NCBI GenBank assembly: GCA_018402485.1
Contig: JAGYIY010000002.1
Location: forward strand, 62,001-126,000
From: Roseivirga sp.
Lineage (GTDB): Bacteria > Bacteroidota > Bacteroidia > Cytophagales > Cyclobacteriaceae
DNA: 64,000 bases
Direction: 5' to 3'
This document shows positions 37,453 to 48,143 of this stretch, piece after piece. A model generated the notes under the pieces. That model worked only from the letters and a program-made list of their open reading frames with translations, did no database searches and was not told the origin of the DNA. The first letter of the stretch is position 1; every line of letters starts with the position of its first letter. The translations under genes and the position numbers were made by a program.

Positions 37453-38868
37453 TTAAACAACTATACCACGAATCATCCCTTTGAAAACCAGCCCGTGCAG
37501 TGGTACAATTGAATACCAATACAAACGACCTAGTAACCCTTTAGAACGGAAAGTGGCTGTTTGTATCAATTGTTCGTTAACGATCTTGAATTCTAGCCAG
37601 GCCTCACCTGGTAATTTCATTTCAGCAAACAACAATAACCGCCCTTCTTCCTTATTGGCATAAAGCACACGCCAAAAATCTAGGGCATCACCTACTTGAA
37701 TATCGTCCTTGCTGGTTCTGCCACGTCGCAGACCCACACCACCAAAAAACTTATCAAGATAACCTCGAATTTTCCACAGAAAATTGGCATAATACCAGCC
37801 ATTTTCTCCACCGATCTGCCATAGATTTGATAAGGTTTTCTCCTTGTCCTTGATGATCATCATACGTTCATCCTTAAAACAACCAAAAGTCGGTACGCGA
37901 ATGAATTCAGATACTCTGAAATCTAAGTTGCCACTTACAAAAGAGTCTTTCCAACTCGATACAATTTCATTGTTTTCAACCCGATCGAATGCTTTGCGCA
38001 GGGCTTCCTGATAACTCAAAGGAGTTACTTTCAAAAGTTCATTAATACGCGAATCTCGACAAACCACTTCTACTTTCATGCTTTGGACCAAGGAAGATGC
38101 CAGGTTGTAGGAAGTAGAGGTAACAAAGTACAACCAGTAGGAGGAGAGGCGAGGAGTCATTACAGGTACAGTACCTATCCATCGCTTTAACCCACGTTCT
38201 TTGGCAAAGCCGAGCAACATTTCTTTATAGGTCAGCACATCGGGACCGCCAATGTCAAAATTTCGACCATAGGTTTTCTCATGCCCCAACACCCGGCATA
38301 AAAAGGCCAGTACATCAGTTATACCAATGGGTTGGCAGCGTGTATTGAGCCATTTGGGTGCAATCATGACCGGTAATTTTTCTACCAAGTCTCGAATGAT
38401 TTCAAATGATGCACTACCAGAACCGATGATGATCCCTGCACGAAGGGTGGTGAGGTGGTAGGTACCTTGCCCCAGCAACTCCTCTACATTCTTCCGTGAT
38501 TTAAGATGAGTAGAGAGTTCCTCTCCATTAATGATACCACTAAGGTAAATCACTTGTTCTGCCTCAGTATGCTCTATGGCTGTTCTGAAGTTTTTGGCAG
38601 ACGCTTCCTCTAATGCTGTATAGTCTGATGAAGTGGACATGGAATGAACCAAATAGTAGGCAGCATGAATGTCTTTTGGTATGTTTTTAAGCGTTTCAGG
38701 CTTCAGTAAATCTAGTGTGATGGTCTCCAAGTGCGGCTTTAGAGAGGGGGGCGGCTGAAAACGAGAAGGATCTCTTACCCCACAAACTACTTCGTGGCCC
38801 TCACGGATAAGCCTGGGCAAGAGTCGTTTACCGATGTATCCGGTTGCACCGGTTAAAAGAATTTTCAT
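37453..38868 (-). CDS. SDR-type NAD(P)-binding protein with C-terminal DUF2867
   Basis: ILLTGATGYIGKRLLPRLI; YYLVHSM; C-term RLYWYSIVPLHGLVFKGMI. Confidence 0.9.
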   Translation of the reverse strand: MKILLTGATGYIGKRLLPRLIREGHEVVCGVRDPSRFQPPPSLKPHLETITLDLLKPETLKNIPKDIHAAYYLVHSMSTSSDYTALEEASAKNFRTAIEHTEAEQVIYLSGIINGEELSTHLKSRKNVEELLGQGTYHLTTLRAGIIIGSGSASFEIIRDLVEKLPVMIAPKWLNTRCQPIGITDVLAFLCRVLGHEKTYGRNFDIGGPDVLTYKEMLLGFAKERGLKRWIGTVPVMTPRLSSYWLYFVTSTSYNLASSLVQSMKVEVVCRDSRINELLKVTPLSYQEALRKAFDRVENNEIVSSWKDSFVSGNLDFRVSEFIRVPTFGCFKDERMMIIKDKEKTLSNLWQIGGENGWYYANFLWKIRGYLDKFFGGVGLRRGRTSKDDIQVGDALDFWRVLYANKEEGRLLLFAEMKLPGEAWLEFKIVNEQLIQTATFRSKGLLGRLYWYSIVPLHGLVFKGMIRGIVV

Positions 38869-38999
38869 TACATACTATATAAGCATAACAAATGGTTTTT
38901 GTTTATAAAATAAAAAGATCGTGGTACGCTAAACGCTCCATTTTTTTAGTTTGAGATATCAGGCGCCTCGTGTCTTCTCCTTGATTTGATGGTTTTATC

Positions 39000-39026
39000 T
39001 GTCGGACATCTTCAAGACGTCAGACA
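39000..39026. repeat. REP-like imperfect hairpin, copy 1
   Basis: TGTCGGACATCTT-C-AAGACGTCAGACA. Confidence 0.55.
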
Positions 39027-39095
39027 TCTTATTGAGTTTCTATATTTTAGAAGTTAGCCAATAAAGAGCTCTCCACCTTCTATAAAATTTAAATA

Positions 39096-39638
39096 CTAGC
39101 GACTTGTTTCAAAATGAACTGCTATTTCGGTTACAACTCTATGCGTAGGATCGTAAATGAATAAAATCGTTGGTCTTAGGCTGTATGGATTAGTTTCTAC
39201 TTTAATAATATGTTCACCTCCGTTTAGGTCAACCACATACCGGCTGTCGTATGATTTTTTAAATAGTTTTTCTATTTCATTTAAACTCATGCCTACTCTA
39301 AGCTGATGCCCGTTGTAGTTTAAGCTTTTGCTCGAGTTGGTTAAAACTAAATCATTTATTTCATCATCTAATAAAAAGCCTAATTGAAAGCCATTGTAAT
39401 AAATATCACCATTCTTTAAAGACATCACTGTTGTTTGTATTTGTTTAGAAAGTGGAGGGCCAAATAAGGACTCCAGTTTAGCCTCATAGTCTTTTACGGC
39501 AATCAACTCCTTCAGTGTAATCCTACTATTGAAGTTGATGTTTTCAAAGTCTTGCTTGCTGATAATGGTAAACTCCTGGGCGGTAAGGTTGAACGCTATT
39601 AGTAAAGAAAAAAAAATACTGTTAAATGAACCCTTCAT
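39096..39638 (-). CDS. hypothetical secreted protein
   Basis: Signal peptide; no recognised domain. Confidence 0.65.
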   Translation of the reverse strand: MKGSFNSIFFSLLIAFNLTAQEFTIISKQDFENINFNSRITLKELIAVKDYEAKLESLFGPPLSKQIQTTVMSLKNGDIYYNGFQLGFLLDDEINDLVLTNSSKSLNYNGHQLRVGMSLNEIEKLFKKSYDSRYVVDLNGGEHIIKVETNPYSLRPTILFIYDPTHRVVTEIAVHFETSR

Positions 39639-39701
39639 GTCCTGTAATTAAGGTTTATCTAAATTCTTTATTTTTATCCTTCCAGTTTTTAAGACAATTT
39701 A

Positions 39702-40358
39702 TCAGCCTGGTCTAAAGGTGAAGCCCATTATTATTTTCGATTTCACTGCTTTTCCATCCTTAATGGCGGGCTTGTAGTTTGGGAATAACTTGATAACACG
39801 TAAGGCTTCTGCACTTAAAATCGGGTGGGCACTTTCAAATATGTTAATATCATAAATCTTGCCTTTTTCATCTACAATAAAAGAGAATTTAACATTACCA
39901 AATATCTCTTTCTGCTTGGCTTTATCAGGGTGTTTTAAATTTCTTTTCAGAAACTTAAAGTAAGCTTTGGATCCTCCTTGAAACTCAGCGTATTCATCAG
40001 GATTTTCTTCTATATCATCTTGTTCAGCCGACAACATTTCTTTCACCAATTTATCCATCTCGAGTTTTTGAGAATCACTTGCCTGGTATTTGTAAAAAGT
40101 AATTAAAAGTTTGTCCACTTTTTCATTCTGGCCTAGGGCTATATACGTTTTAGCTTGCCATAGGAGGATTTTTGCATTGGGCTCTCCATTCACTTCAATG
40201 GCTTGATCTAAAACAGATAAAGCATTTTGATATGCGCCCTTTTCAAAATGCTTCTCAGCTGTAATCATTAGTTGGTCAATAGCTTCCGACTGACCATATA
40301 CAGGTTGCCAAACGAAACCTAACAAAATGATAACGGAAATATTAATTATATAGGTCAT
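39702..40358 (-). CDS. TonB-family C-terminal domain protein with TPR-like N-terminus
   Basis: GNVKFSFIVDEKGKIYDINIFESAHPILSAEALRVIKLFPNYKPAIKDGKAVKSKIIMGFTF. Confidence 0.88.
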   Translation of the reverse strand: MTYIINISVIILLGFVWQPVYGQSEAIDQLMITAEKHFEKGAYQNALSVLDQAIEVNGEPNAKILLWQAKTYIALGQNEKVDKLLITFYKYQASDSQKLEMDKLVKEMLSAEQDDIEENPDEYAEFQGGSKAYFKFLKRNLKHPDKAKQKEIFGNVKFSFIVDEKGKIYDINIFESAHPILSAEALRVIKLFPNYKPAIKDGKAVKSKIIMGFTFRPG

Positions 40359-40515
40359 GATTGTAATAAATTAGATAATGATTAAATGTATATATATAAA
40401 TTAAGATATCAAAACATTTCTTGTTAAATTTAGAGCTGTATTGTTGTAGGGTATGAAAACCTGCAATGAGGTCTTAAGCTTTTATCTTTTTAAGTTGTAT
40501 CTATTTCCATGGCTT

Positions 40516-40550
40516 CAGATGTCAGACACCTCAAAGGTGTCTGACATCTG
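40516..40550. repeat. REP-like perfect hairpin, copy 2
   Basis: CAGATGTCAGACACCT-CAA-AGGTGTCTGACATCTG, 16-bp perfect stem. Confidence 0.75.
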
Positions 40551-40620
40551 GTAAGTGCTGCTTTTTATTAATTCCCGCAATTCTGTTTACATTTACAATA
40601 AAACAAACAATGACGGACAT

Positions 40621-41472
40621 ATGAAGACAAAGACGATGAAATTATGGATGATATTGAGTCTAGGTGCATGTTTGGCCGTGTCTTGCACAAGTAACAAAGA
40701 AACCCAAACTGAAGAAAAAGAAACTGCAAAAGTACAAGGGCCTCAAGTAAACGGAGAGGAAGTAACCTATAGCACATCCTCTACTGAAATGAAGGGCTAT
40801 CTGGCCACTGATGCAAATAAAAAAGGAAAAAGACCCGGAGTTTTAGTCGTTCACGAATGGTGGGGGCACAATGACTATGTACGTAAAAGAGCAGATATGC
40901 TCGCTGAAATGGGATACGTGGCCATTGCCGTAGACATGTATGGCGATGGTAAACAAGCCGAGCATCCTGAAGATGCTGGTAAATTTTCAGGTCAGGTTTT
41001 TAAAAACATAGACGAAGCCAAAGCCCGTTTTAAAGCTGCCATGGCAATCTTAAACGCGCACCCTGATGTTGATTCAGAGCAAATTGCTGCCATTGGTTAT
41101 TGTTTTGGTGGTTCTGTGGTCTTAAGCATGGCCAATGCAGGATACGATTTAGACGCGGTAGTAGCCTTCCATGCAGGAGTGGCTTTGCCCATTCCCCCGT
41201 CGGATAATATACAAGCTAAAATTTTAGTAGCCAATGGAGCCGATGATCCCTTTGTACCGGAAGACCAAGTGCATGCCTATAAAGAAGCCATGGATGCTGC
41301 AGGTGCTGATTACCAATACATTGCCTATCCAGGTGCCCTACATGCCTTTACAAGTCTTGATGCCACAGCCATGGGAGAGAAGTTTGACCTCCCTTTGGCC
41401 TATCATAAAGAAGCTGATGAACAAAGCTGGAAGGAAATGCAAAAACTATTCGACTCCGTTTTTAAACAATAA
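40621..41472 (+). CDS. dienelactone hydrolase family lipoprotein
   Basis: Lipobox CLAVSC; VVHEWWGHNDYVRKRADMLAEMGYVAIAVDMYGDG; GYCFGGSV; ATG 40621 preferred. Confidence 0.93.
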   Translation: MKTKTMKLWMILSLGACLAVSCTSNKETQTEEKETAKVQGPQVNGEEVTYSTSSTEMKGYLATDANKKGKRPGVLVVHEWWGHNDYVRKRADMLAEMGYVAIAVDMYGDGKQAEHPEDAGKFSGQVFKNIDEAKARFKAAMAILNAHPDVDSEQIAAIGYCFGGSVVLSMANAGYDLDAVVAFHAGVALPIPPSDNIQAKILVANGADDPFVPEDQVHAYKEAMDAAGADYQYIAYPGALHAFTSLDATAMGEKFDLPLAYHKEADEQSWKEMQKLFDSVFKQ

Positions 41473-41492
41473 ACCAAAATGCATTCTAACTA

Positions 41493-41526
41493 AAACCTGA
41501 GCTGACTCTCGAGCTCAGGTTTTTTA
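41493..41526 (+). terminator. Rho-independent terminator
   Basis: AAACCTGAGCT-GACTCTCG-AGCTCAGGTTTTTTA. Confidence 0.85.
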
Positions 41527-41581
41527 TTTTTTTCTTTACCCCAAAGGTTTTTCTTCCCATCTTCGCAGCAAAGAAACCGCT

Positions 41582-41686
41582 ATGTTTATCATTATCGTTA
41601 TTGCCTTATTTATCGCTGCCATTGTAGCTCCCTATGTACTTCCTAACAAAAAAGTAAGTACACATAAAAAAGATTGGGAAGTTTAA
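41582..41686 (+). CDS. candidate small membrane protein (34 aa)
   Basis: ATG..TAA ORF MFIIIVIALFIAAIVAPYVLPNKKVSTHKKDWEV; below the ORF-track size cutoff. Confidence 0.45.
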   Translation: MFIIIVIALFIAAIVAPYVLPNKKVSTHKKDWEV

Positions 41687-41740
41687 TCTTTTGTTTATCG
41701 CACACTCCGTCTTCATCACATGCAATTGAGACATTCATAC

Positions 41741-42085
41741 CTATTTGTGATGGTCGTGCATTCTCTTTTTCCTTCGTTTAGGCTCACCACCAACATTTGA
41801 AAGTTGATGCTTATAAACTGCATTGATAAAACCAAAGATGATGCCTATTCCTACCAAGATATAGACTGACGTAAAGACCTTCCCAATATCCGTTTTTGGT
41901 GAAATATCTCCGTATCCGACAGAAGTGAGGGTAATAATGGAAAAATATACGGCATCTAACCAGCTCAACCCTTCCACAACCCGATAAAAAACCGACCCAA
42001 TCAAAATGATTACAAAAGCTGACATCGTAAGTACGCGATAACTTCTTTCATGAAAAAAGCCTCTAATGTTATTCCAGAATCTCAT
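41741..42085 (-). CDS. potassium channel family protein (two-TM pore)
   Basis: FSIITLTSVGYGDISPKTDIGKVFT. Confidence 0.93.
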   Translation of the reverse strand: MRFWNNIRGFFHERSYRVLTMSAFVIILIGSVFYRVVEGLSWLDAVYFSIITLTSVGYGDISPKTDIGKVFTSVYILVGIGIIFGFINAVYKHQLSNVGGEPKRRKKRMHDHHK

Positions 42086-42347
42086 ACATGCATTTAAATA
42101 TATTTATTTGATTAGCAGTAAAACTGATTTCATTTTTATTTATTTGTTTACCGGATGCGGTATAGAAAATAAATGACATGCGCATTAAAATTTATTTTAA
42201 ACTTGCTTAATCTACACTAATCGTTAGACCAATTTAGGCCTTAGTTTTCTGAAATAGGATTGACTGAAAACTAATTTATTTTTTTTAACTAGTCAAACGT
42301 TTTAATATTCGTGCTACTCAGATGGCAACCTGTTTGTAAATATTATT

Positions 42348-43421
42348 TTAGATGCTTTTAATATCGCTTCTACCCATAAGTTTAACGATCATTTCTGCAT
42401 CCGGAATCTGAGACAAAATCACGCGCGCCATTACAATGAGCGGCACAGAAAGCAACATGCCTGTTACCCCCCAAATATAGCCCCAAACAACCAAACCAAG
42501 AATAACAGTCACTGTATTTAGAGAAACGGAGCTTCCTAAAATAAAGGGCTCAATGATATTTCCCCAAACAAATTGACTGGCAATCAAAAGGGAGATGAAA
42601 AAAAGAAAAGTACCGCTGCTATCAATTTGAACAAGGCCCAATAAAATAGGAGGGATGGTGCCTGCTATGGAACCTACCGTAGGAATAAAGTTTAGAAGAA
42701 AGGCCAAAAAACCCCAAAACAAAGCAAAATCTACTTGAAATAAAGCACTTATCCCGCCAAAGAAAATACCAGTCCCCAAGCTGGTAAAAAACTTCACTTT
42801 CATGTAAGAAACAATAGAAGTCTTTACCTGAAGAAAGGAATGCATTAATCGCTCCTTACCTTTGGGGTCATCTCCTTCCAAATATTGAATATACTTCTCA
42901 TAACGCACAATACTGCCCAAAATCGCAACCAAATAAATGGCACTAAGAATAAAATTGAAGGTAAAAGTGCCTACCGAACTTGCCACGGTACCGCTGGTAC
43001 TGAGTAGAAAATCTGTAGAGACAAGCTCACCTAATCCATTGATTACACCTGATGAATCTAGCTGTTGCATACCCGGTATAAATTCTAATTGACTAATCAA
43101 TTCATTCAATTTATCACTGATCTGATTCAAAAGTTTCTCCTTCTGACCTATGATTTGAGAAGTAGTATCTACTACGATTAATCCAATCAAAGACAAAAAA
43201 CCAAGTGTAACCACCGTGATCAAACTAATGCTAAGGGTATAAGGCCATCTCTTTTTATCGAGGTACTCAATAATGGGTGAAACCAGGATACCAATAAACA
43301 AGGCAAATGCCAATGGAATCAGCAAACCGGCCAAAGTTTTCAAAATCATTATCAAAACAATAGCTGCAAAAAGCAGCAAGACGTTTTTAATGGTGCGCAA
43401 ATCCGATGAAGTTGCATTCAT
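42348..43421 (-). CDS. AI-2E family transporter
   Basis: LLIPLAFALFIGILVSPIIEYL; FLLNFIPTVGSIAGTIPPILLGL. Confidence 0.93.
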   Translation of the reverse strand: MNATSSDLRTIKNVLLLFAAIVLIMILKTLAGLLIPLAFALFIGILVSPIIEYLDKKRWPYTLSISLITVVTLGFLSLIGLIVVDTTSQIIGQKEKLLNQISDKLNELISQLEFIPGMQQLDSSGVINGLGELVSTDFLLSTSGTVASSVGTFTFNFILSAIYLVAILGSIVRYEKYIQYLEGDDPKGKERLMHSFLQVKTSIVSYMKVKFFTSLGTGIFFGGISALFQVDFALFWGFLAFLLNFIPTVGSIAGTIPPILLGLVQIDSSGTFLFFISLLIASQFVWGNIIEPFILGSSVSLNTVTVILGLVVWGYIWGVTGMLLSVPLIVMARVILSQIPDAEMIVKLMGRSDIKSI

Positions 43422-43550
43422 ATTTCGTAATTTGTTTTAAATCTATCAAATTAGCCGCATTTGCGAAGCAACTGCTCATCTTTTCTTTTAAAAATTGCTA
43501 TGGTGACGAAGTTTAATATTTAGTTTTGTACCTTGATCAATTAACGAACA

Positions 43551-44504
43551 ATGCTTTTGGAATTCGAAGAACCTATAGTGGCGCTGGAAAGCAAGCTACA
43601 AGAAATGAAAGAGTTGGCCGAAAAAAGTCAGGTGGATGTATCGAAAGATGTCAAATCGCTAGAAAAGAAAATAGCCGACTTGAAGAATGAAACCTATAAG
43701 AACCTTACCCGTTGGCAGCGTGTCCAACTATCTCGACATCCAGAGCGACCTTATACCTTAGATTATTTTTATAACCTCACGGAAGACTTTATTGAGCTTC
43801 ATGGCGATAGAAATGTAAAGGACGATAAGGCCATGGTAGGAGGTTTTGGAACGATTGATGGGCAAACGGTAATGTTGGTCGGGCAACAAAAAGGTAGAAA
43901 TACAAAACAGCGCCAGATGCGTAATTTTGGTATGTCTAATCCCGAAGGTTATCGCAAAGCTTTGAGGTTATTTAAAATGGCTGAGAAATTCAACAAACCA
44001 ATCGTCACCCTTATCGACACCCCCGGAGCGTTCCCAGGCCTGGAGGCTGAGGAAAGGGGCCAAGGGGAAGCCATTGCTCGCAATATCCAAGAAATGTTCA
44101 TGCTAAAAGTACCTGTTATCTGCATCATCATTGGTGAAGGTGCTTCAGGGGGTGCTTTAGGTATTGCCATTGGCGATCGGGTTTTGATGTTAGAAAACAC
44201 TTGGTACTCAGTCATCTCTCCTGAATCTTGTTCTTCCATTTTATGGCGTAGTTGGGAATATAAGGAACAAGCTGCTGAAGCCTTAAAACTGACTGCCAAA
44301 GACATGTTGGGTTTTGGCTTAATCGATGGTATTGTTAAAGAACCACTTGGAGGAGCTCACAAAGATGAGGAATGGATGTATCAAGAATTGAAAAAAACCA
44401 TTTTAAAGGAGTTGAAACCTTTGATGAAAATGGAGCCCAGAGAACGCATTGAAAAGCGTATTCAAAAGTTTTCAGAAATGGGAGAGGTCGAAGAAGAACA
44501 ATAG
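43551..44504 (+). CDS. accA: acetyl-CoA carboxylase carboxyltransferase subunit alpha
   Basis: [53 protein letters not shown]. Confidence 0.97.
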   Translation: MLLEFEEPIVALESKLQEMKELAEKSQVDVSKDVKSLEKKIADLKNETYKNLTRWQRVQLSRHPERPYTLDYFYNLTEDFIELHGDRNVKDDKAMVGGFGTIDGQTVMLVGQQKGRNTKQRQMRNFGMSNPEGYRKALRLFKMAEKFNKPIVTLIDTPGAFPGLEAEERGQGEAIARNIQEMFMLKVPVICIIIGEGASGGALGIAIGDRVLMLENTWYSVISPESCSSILWRSWEYKEQAAEALKLTAKDMLGFGLIDGIVKEPLGGAHKDEEWMYQELKKTILKELKPLMKMEPRERIEKRIQKFSEMGEVEEEQ

Positions 44505-44528
44505 TGCCTTTCATTTAAGAAAGTATCA

Positions 44529-45383
44529 GTGATGGATTTACATATTATTCATACCGGTAATTTTAAATTAGATGGGGGTGCCATGTTTGGCGTTGTACCA
44601 AAAAGTCTTTGGAGTAGAACCAACACACCAGACGAAAACAACATGTGTTCATGGAGTATGCGTTGCTTGCTCATTGAAGATGGAAACAGACTCATTTTGA
44701 TCGATAATGGCATGGGTAATAAGCAGGATGCTAAGTTTTTCAGCCATTATTATTTACACGGTGAACAAAGCTTAGATGGTTCATTGAAAAAAGCAGGCTT
44801 TCATCCCAACGATATTACAGATATGTTTTTAACACACTTGCATTTCGATCATTGCGGTGGTAGCGTAGATTATGCGGGCGACAGTAACAAAAAATTAACA
44901 CTGCACTTCCCAAATGCTAAATACTGGTCGAATGCAGATCATTGGCAATGGGCTACTGAACCCAATGCACGTGAAAAGGCATCCTTTTTGAAAGAAAACA
45001 TTCAACCCATACAAGAAAGTGGACAGTTAGCATTTGTTCCCATTAATGGTGCTTCACCATTCAGTGCCTTCGATATCTTGACAGTAGATGGCCACACCGA
45101 AAAGCAGATGATCCCCAAAATCAAATACAAAGATAAAACCATTGTTTTTGTTGCCGATTTACTTCCTTCAGTGGGGCATATTCCATTGCCATATGTGATG
45201 GGCTACGATACACGCCCATTACAAACTTTAGAAGAAAAGGCTGCCTTTTTAAAAGAAGCTGCAGATCATGAATACATATTATTTTTAGAGCACGATCCTA
45301 TCTACGAATGCTGTACAGTAAAACACACCGACAAAGGTGTTCGACTAGATAAGACCTTCACTTTAAAAGAAGTACTCACATGA
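44529..45383 (+). CDS. MBL-fold metallo-hydrolase
   Basis: LTHLHFDHCGG; TVDGHTEKQM; FLEHDP. Confidence 0.93.
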   Translation: MMDLHIIHTGNFKLDGGAMFGVVPKSLWSRTNTPDENNMCSWSMRCLLIEDGNRLILIDNGMGNKQDAKFFSHYYLHGEQSLDGSLKKAGFHPNDITDMFLTHLHFDHCGGSVDYAGDSNKKLTLHFPNAKYWSNADHWQWATEPNAREKASFLKENIQPIQESGQLAFVPINGASPFSAFDILTVDGHTEKQMIPKIKYKDKTIVFVADLLPSVGHIPLPYVMGYDTRPLQTLEEKAAFLKEAADHEYILFLEHDPIYECCTVKHTDKGVRLDKTFTLKEVLT

Positions 45384-46177
45384 AAGTAGGATTGGCTTTA
45401 TCGGGCGGTGGAGCGCGTGGAATTGCCCACTTAGGGGTATTGAAAGCCCTTGAGGAAGCAAATATTCAAATTGATATGATCAGTGGTGCCAGTGCTGGGT
45501 CTGTCGCAGCAGCTTTTTATTCTTTTGGCTATTCGCCCGAAGAGATACTAGAAATATTTGATAATACCAATCTACTCAAACTAATTTGGCCTGCGTTTAG
45601 TGTAACGGGCTTATTCAACATACAAAAATCAGAATCCATCTACGAAAAATACATACCGGAGGACAGCTTCGACAAAGCCAACCTACCACTTTATATTTCT
45701 GCAACGAATCTCAATGAAGGTAAGTCAGAAATATTTAGCACAGGCCCCTTACACCAAGCCATTTTAGCTTCCTGTTGCATTCCTTTTGTGTTCGACCCGG
45801 TAAAGATCAATGATCAATTGTATGTTGATGGTGGGGTGTTGAACAATTTACCTACAGAAACGCTAAAAGAAAATGGAGCTGACTTTATCATTGGTGTAAA
45901 TGTAGCTCCTGTAATTAAAGAGCCGGAGTTGTCTGGCCCCAAGAGGATATTTGAGCGGGTAACCGTATTGGCTTTGAGTGCCAATGTAACAGCAAGTAGC
46001 AAAGTATGTGACATGTACATCAAACCTTCAGAACTCAGATCCTATGGCACCTTCGATTTTAAAAAATCCAAAGAAATGTATGACATAGGGTATGAATACA
46101 TGAAGGAAGCACTTCAGGATGATTCAAATAAAAGGCTATCGGAATTGAAAGCAATCCGAAGCACCACATCTAACTAG
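45380..46177 (+). CDS. patatin-like phospholipase
   Basis: [38 protein letters not shown]. Confidence 0.95.
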   Translation: MKVGLALSGGGARGIAHLGVLKALEEANIQIDMISGASAGSVAAAFYSFGYSPEEILEIFDNTNLLKLIWPAFSVTGLFNIQKSESIYEKYIPEDSFDKANLPLYISATNLNEGKSEIFSTGPLHQAILASCCIPFVFDPVKINDQLYVDGGVLNNLPTETLKENGADFIIGVNVAPVIKEPELSGPKRIFERVTVLALSANVTASSKVCDMYIKPSELRSYGTFDFKKSKEMYDIGYEYMKEALQDDSNKRLSELKAIRSTTSN

Positions 46178-47463
46178 TTTTCGACCAATATCAGATAATA
46201 GTTCTTCTTTCCTTTCTGAACTAGGAAATACTTTCCTTGCAATAATTCAATCTCTATAGCATCTAGTTCTGAGGCTATTTTTTGCTTATTTACTGCCACA
46301 CCACCTCCTTTGAGCATGCGTCTGGCCTCACCTTTTGATGCAAAAACCTGCTCCTTAGTAACTGTAGAAAGTAAATCAATATAATTGTCGGCAGCTAGAA
46401 AATTTTGCATGGATATGCTGATTTGTGGAACACCTTCAAACACGGCTAGTAATGTATCTTCATTCAAAGAAGCCAAATCCGATGTAGTGGATTTTCCAAA
46501 AAGAATATTACTTGCTTTTTGTGCCATGTACAAATCGTCTGGCGCATGAACCCTCAAGGTAATGTCTTCAGCAAGTGCCTTCTGTAGTACTCTAAGATGA
46601 GGTGCAGAGGCATGTTCAGCTTCCAATGCCTGTATTTCATCTTGACGTTTAAGGGTGAAAATACGAATGAAATTGGAGGCATCTTCATCACTCGCATTTA
46701 ACCAGTATTGATAAAACTTGTAAGGAGATGTTTTCTTCGCATCAAGCCAAATATTCTCACCTTCCGACTTACCAAACTTTGTACCATCTGCTTTTTTAAT
46801 GAGGGGTGCTGTTAAGGCAAAGGCTTCGCCACGGGCTTTTCTTCGAATTAATTCCGTACCGGTAACAATATTACCCCACTGATCGGAGCCCCCCATTTGC
46901 AATTTACATTGCTTATCTTCATACAGTCGATAAAAATCATACCCTTGTACAAGTTGATAGGTGAACTCTGTGAATGACATTCCACCTTCTAATCTGTTTT
47001 TCACAGAGTCTTTTGAAAGCATGTAGTTCACGGTAATGTGTTTACCTACATCACGTATGAAATCAAGAAAATTAAGCGACTGAAACCAATCGTAGTTATT
47101 GACAATCTCTGCGGAAGTTTCACCACAATCGAAATCAAGAAACTTGGAGAGTTGTTGTTTTTGAGCTTCTAAGTTATGCTGTAAAATCTCTTCATCGAGT
47201 AGGGGACGTTCTGCACTTTTCCCAGAAGGATCGCCCACTCTCCCTGTCGCACCACCTACCAAAACAATGGGTTTATGCCCCGATCTTTGTAAATGAACCA
47301 ACAACATTACTGGCACCAAGTTACCAATATGCAGTGAATCTGCCGTAGGATCAAAACCTACATAACCTGCTGTCAATTCTTTATTAAGTTGTTCTTCTGT
47401 ACCAGGCATGATGTCGTGAACCATACCTCGCCATTGTAGTTCTTTAACCAGACTGTCGCTCAT
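46174..47463 (-). CDS. tyrS: tyrosyl-tRNA synthetase
   Basis: [41 protein letters not shown]4 C-term. Confidence 0.98.
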   Translation of the reverse strand: MSDSLVKELQWRGMVHDIMPGTEEQLNKELTAGYVGFDPTADSLHIGNLVPVMLLVHLQRSGHKPIVLVGGATGRVGDPSGKSAERPLLDEEILQHNLEAQKQQLSKFLDFDCGETSAEIVNNYDWFQSLNFLDFIRDVGKHITVNYMLSKDSVKNRLEGGMSFTEFTYQLVQGYDFYRLYEDKQCKLQMGGSDQWGNIVTGTELIRRKARGEAFALTAPLIKKADGTKFGKSEGENIWLDAKKTSPYKFYQYWLNASDEDASNFIRIFTLKRQDEIQALEAEHASAPHLRVLQKALAEDITLRVHAPDDLYMAQKASNILFGKSTTSDLASLNEDTLLAVFEGVPQISISMQNFLAADNYIDLLSTVTKEQVFASKGEARRMLKGGGVAVNKQKIASELDAIEIELLQGKYFLVQKGKKNYYLILVEN

Positions 47464-47529
47464 TCGATTATTCTTGTAGATGCAAAGATAGAAAGGGTAA
47501 AGGTGGATAGAAAAGAAAAGTAGCCTGTT

Positions 47530-47997
47530 TTACCCAGCTACTTTTTCGTAAGTATTATTTTCTCCACTGCTTTTTTCTGGGGAATTATCAATTGCACCAG
47601 ATGAGTTTCTAGATAAAGCATTTTTTTCAGCTTGCACGAGTTCAACATTTTCACCTACCATAATTTGACCCGTGAGCTCAGCTCCATTTTCTATGCCAAT
47701 CTGTCGAGCATAGATTTTTCCGTGTACTTGTGCCTTTGCTCCGATACTCAAAACACCGTAAGCCAAAACATCTCCATTTACATAACCATCAATACTGATG
47801 TCTGAACCTATCAAATTACCGCCAATCTCACCATGATTCCCGATGATAATCTTTTCTTCTGAAATTAAATCACCGGTAACAAAACCATCTACGCGAATAT
47901 TCTGCGCAGACTTGAGGTTTCCTTTGACGACGCTACCTTGCCTAAGTTGTGTGAGATGTGTAGATGAATCCGTTGATTGATTGTTATTTCTAGGCAT
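47530..47997 (-). CDS. bactofilin (polymer-forming cytoskeletal protein)
   Basis: GSVVKGNLKSAQNIRVDGFVTGDLISEEKIIIGNHGEIGGNLIGSDISIDGYVNGDV. Confidence 0.93.
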   Translation of the reverse strand: MPRNNNQSTDSSTHLTQLRQGSVVKGNLKSAQNIRVDGFVTGDLISEEKIIIGNHGEIGGNLIGSDISIDGYVNGDVLAYGVLSIGAKAQVHGKIYARQIGIENGAELTGQIMVGENVELVQAEKNALSRNSSGAIDNSPEKSSGENNTYEKVAG

Positions 47998-48143
47998 GTT
48001 TTTTTTTGATGGATAGGTTCAAATCTGAGCAAAAGTAAATCTATTTTTTTCAGATATAAAAATTTTGGGTGGGCAAATACTTGGTACGAAAAATTACGCT
48101 CAACAAAATGAATACCTAAATAAAGAAATGAAGTTGATTTATT

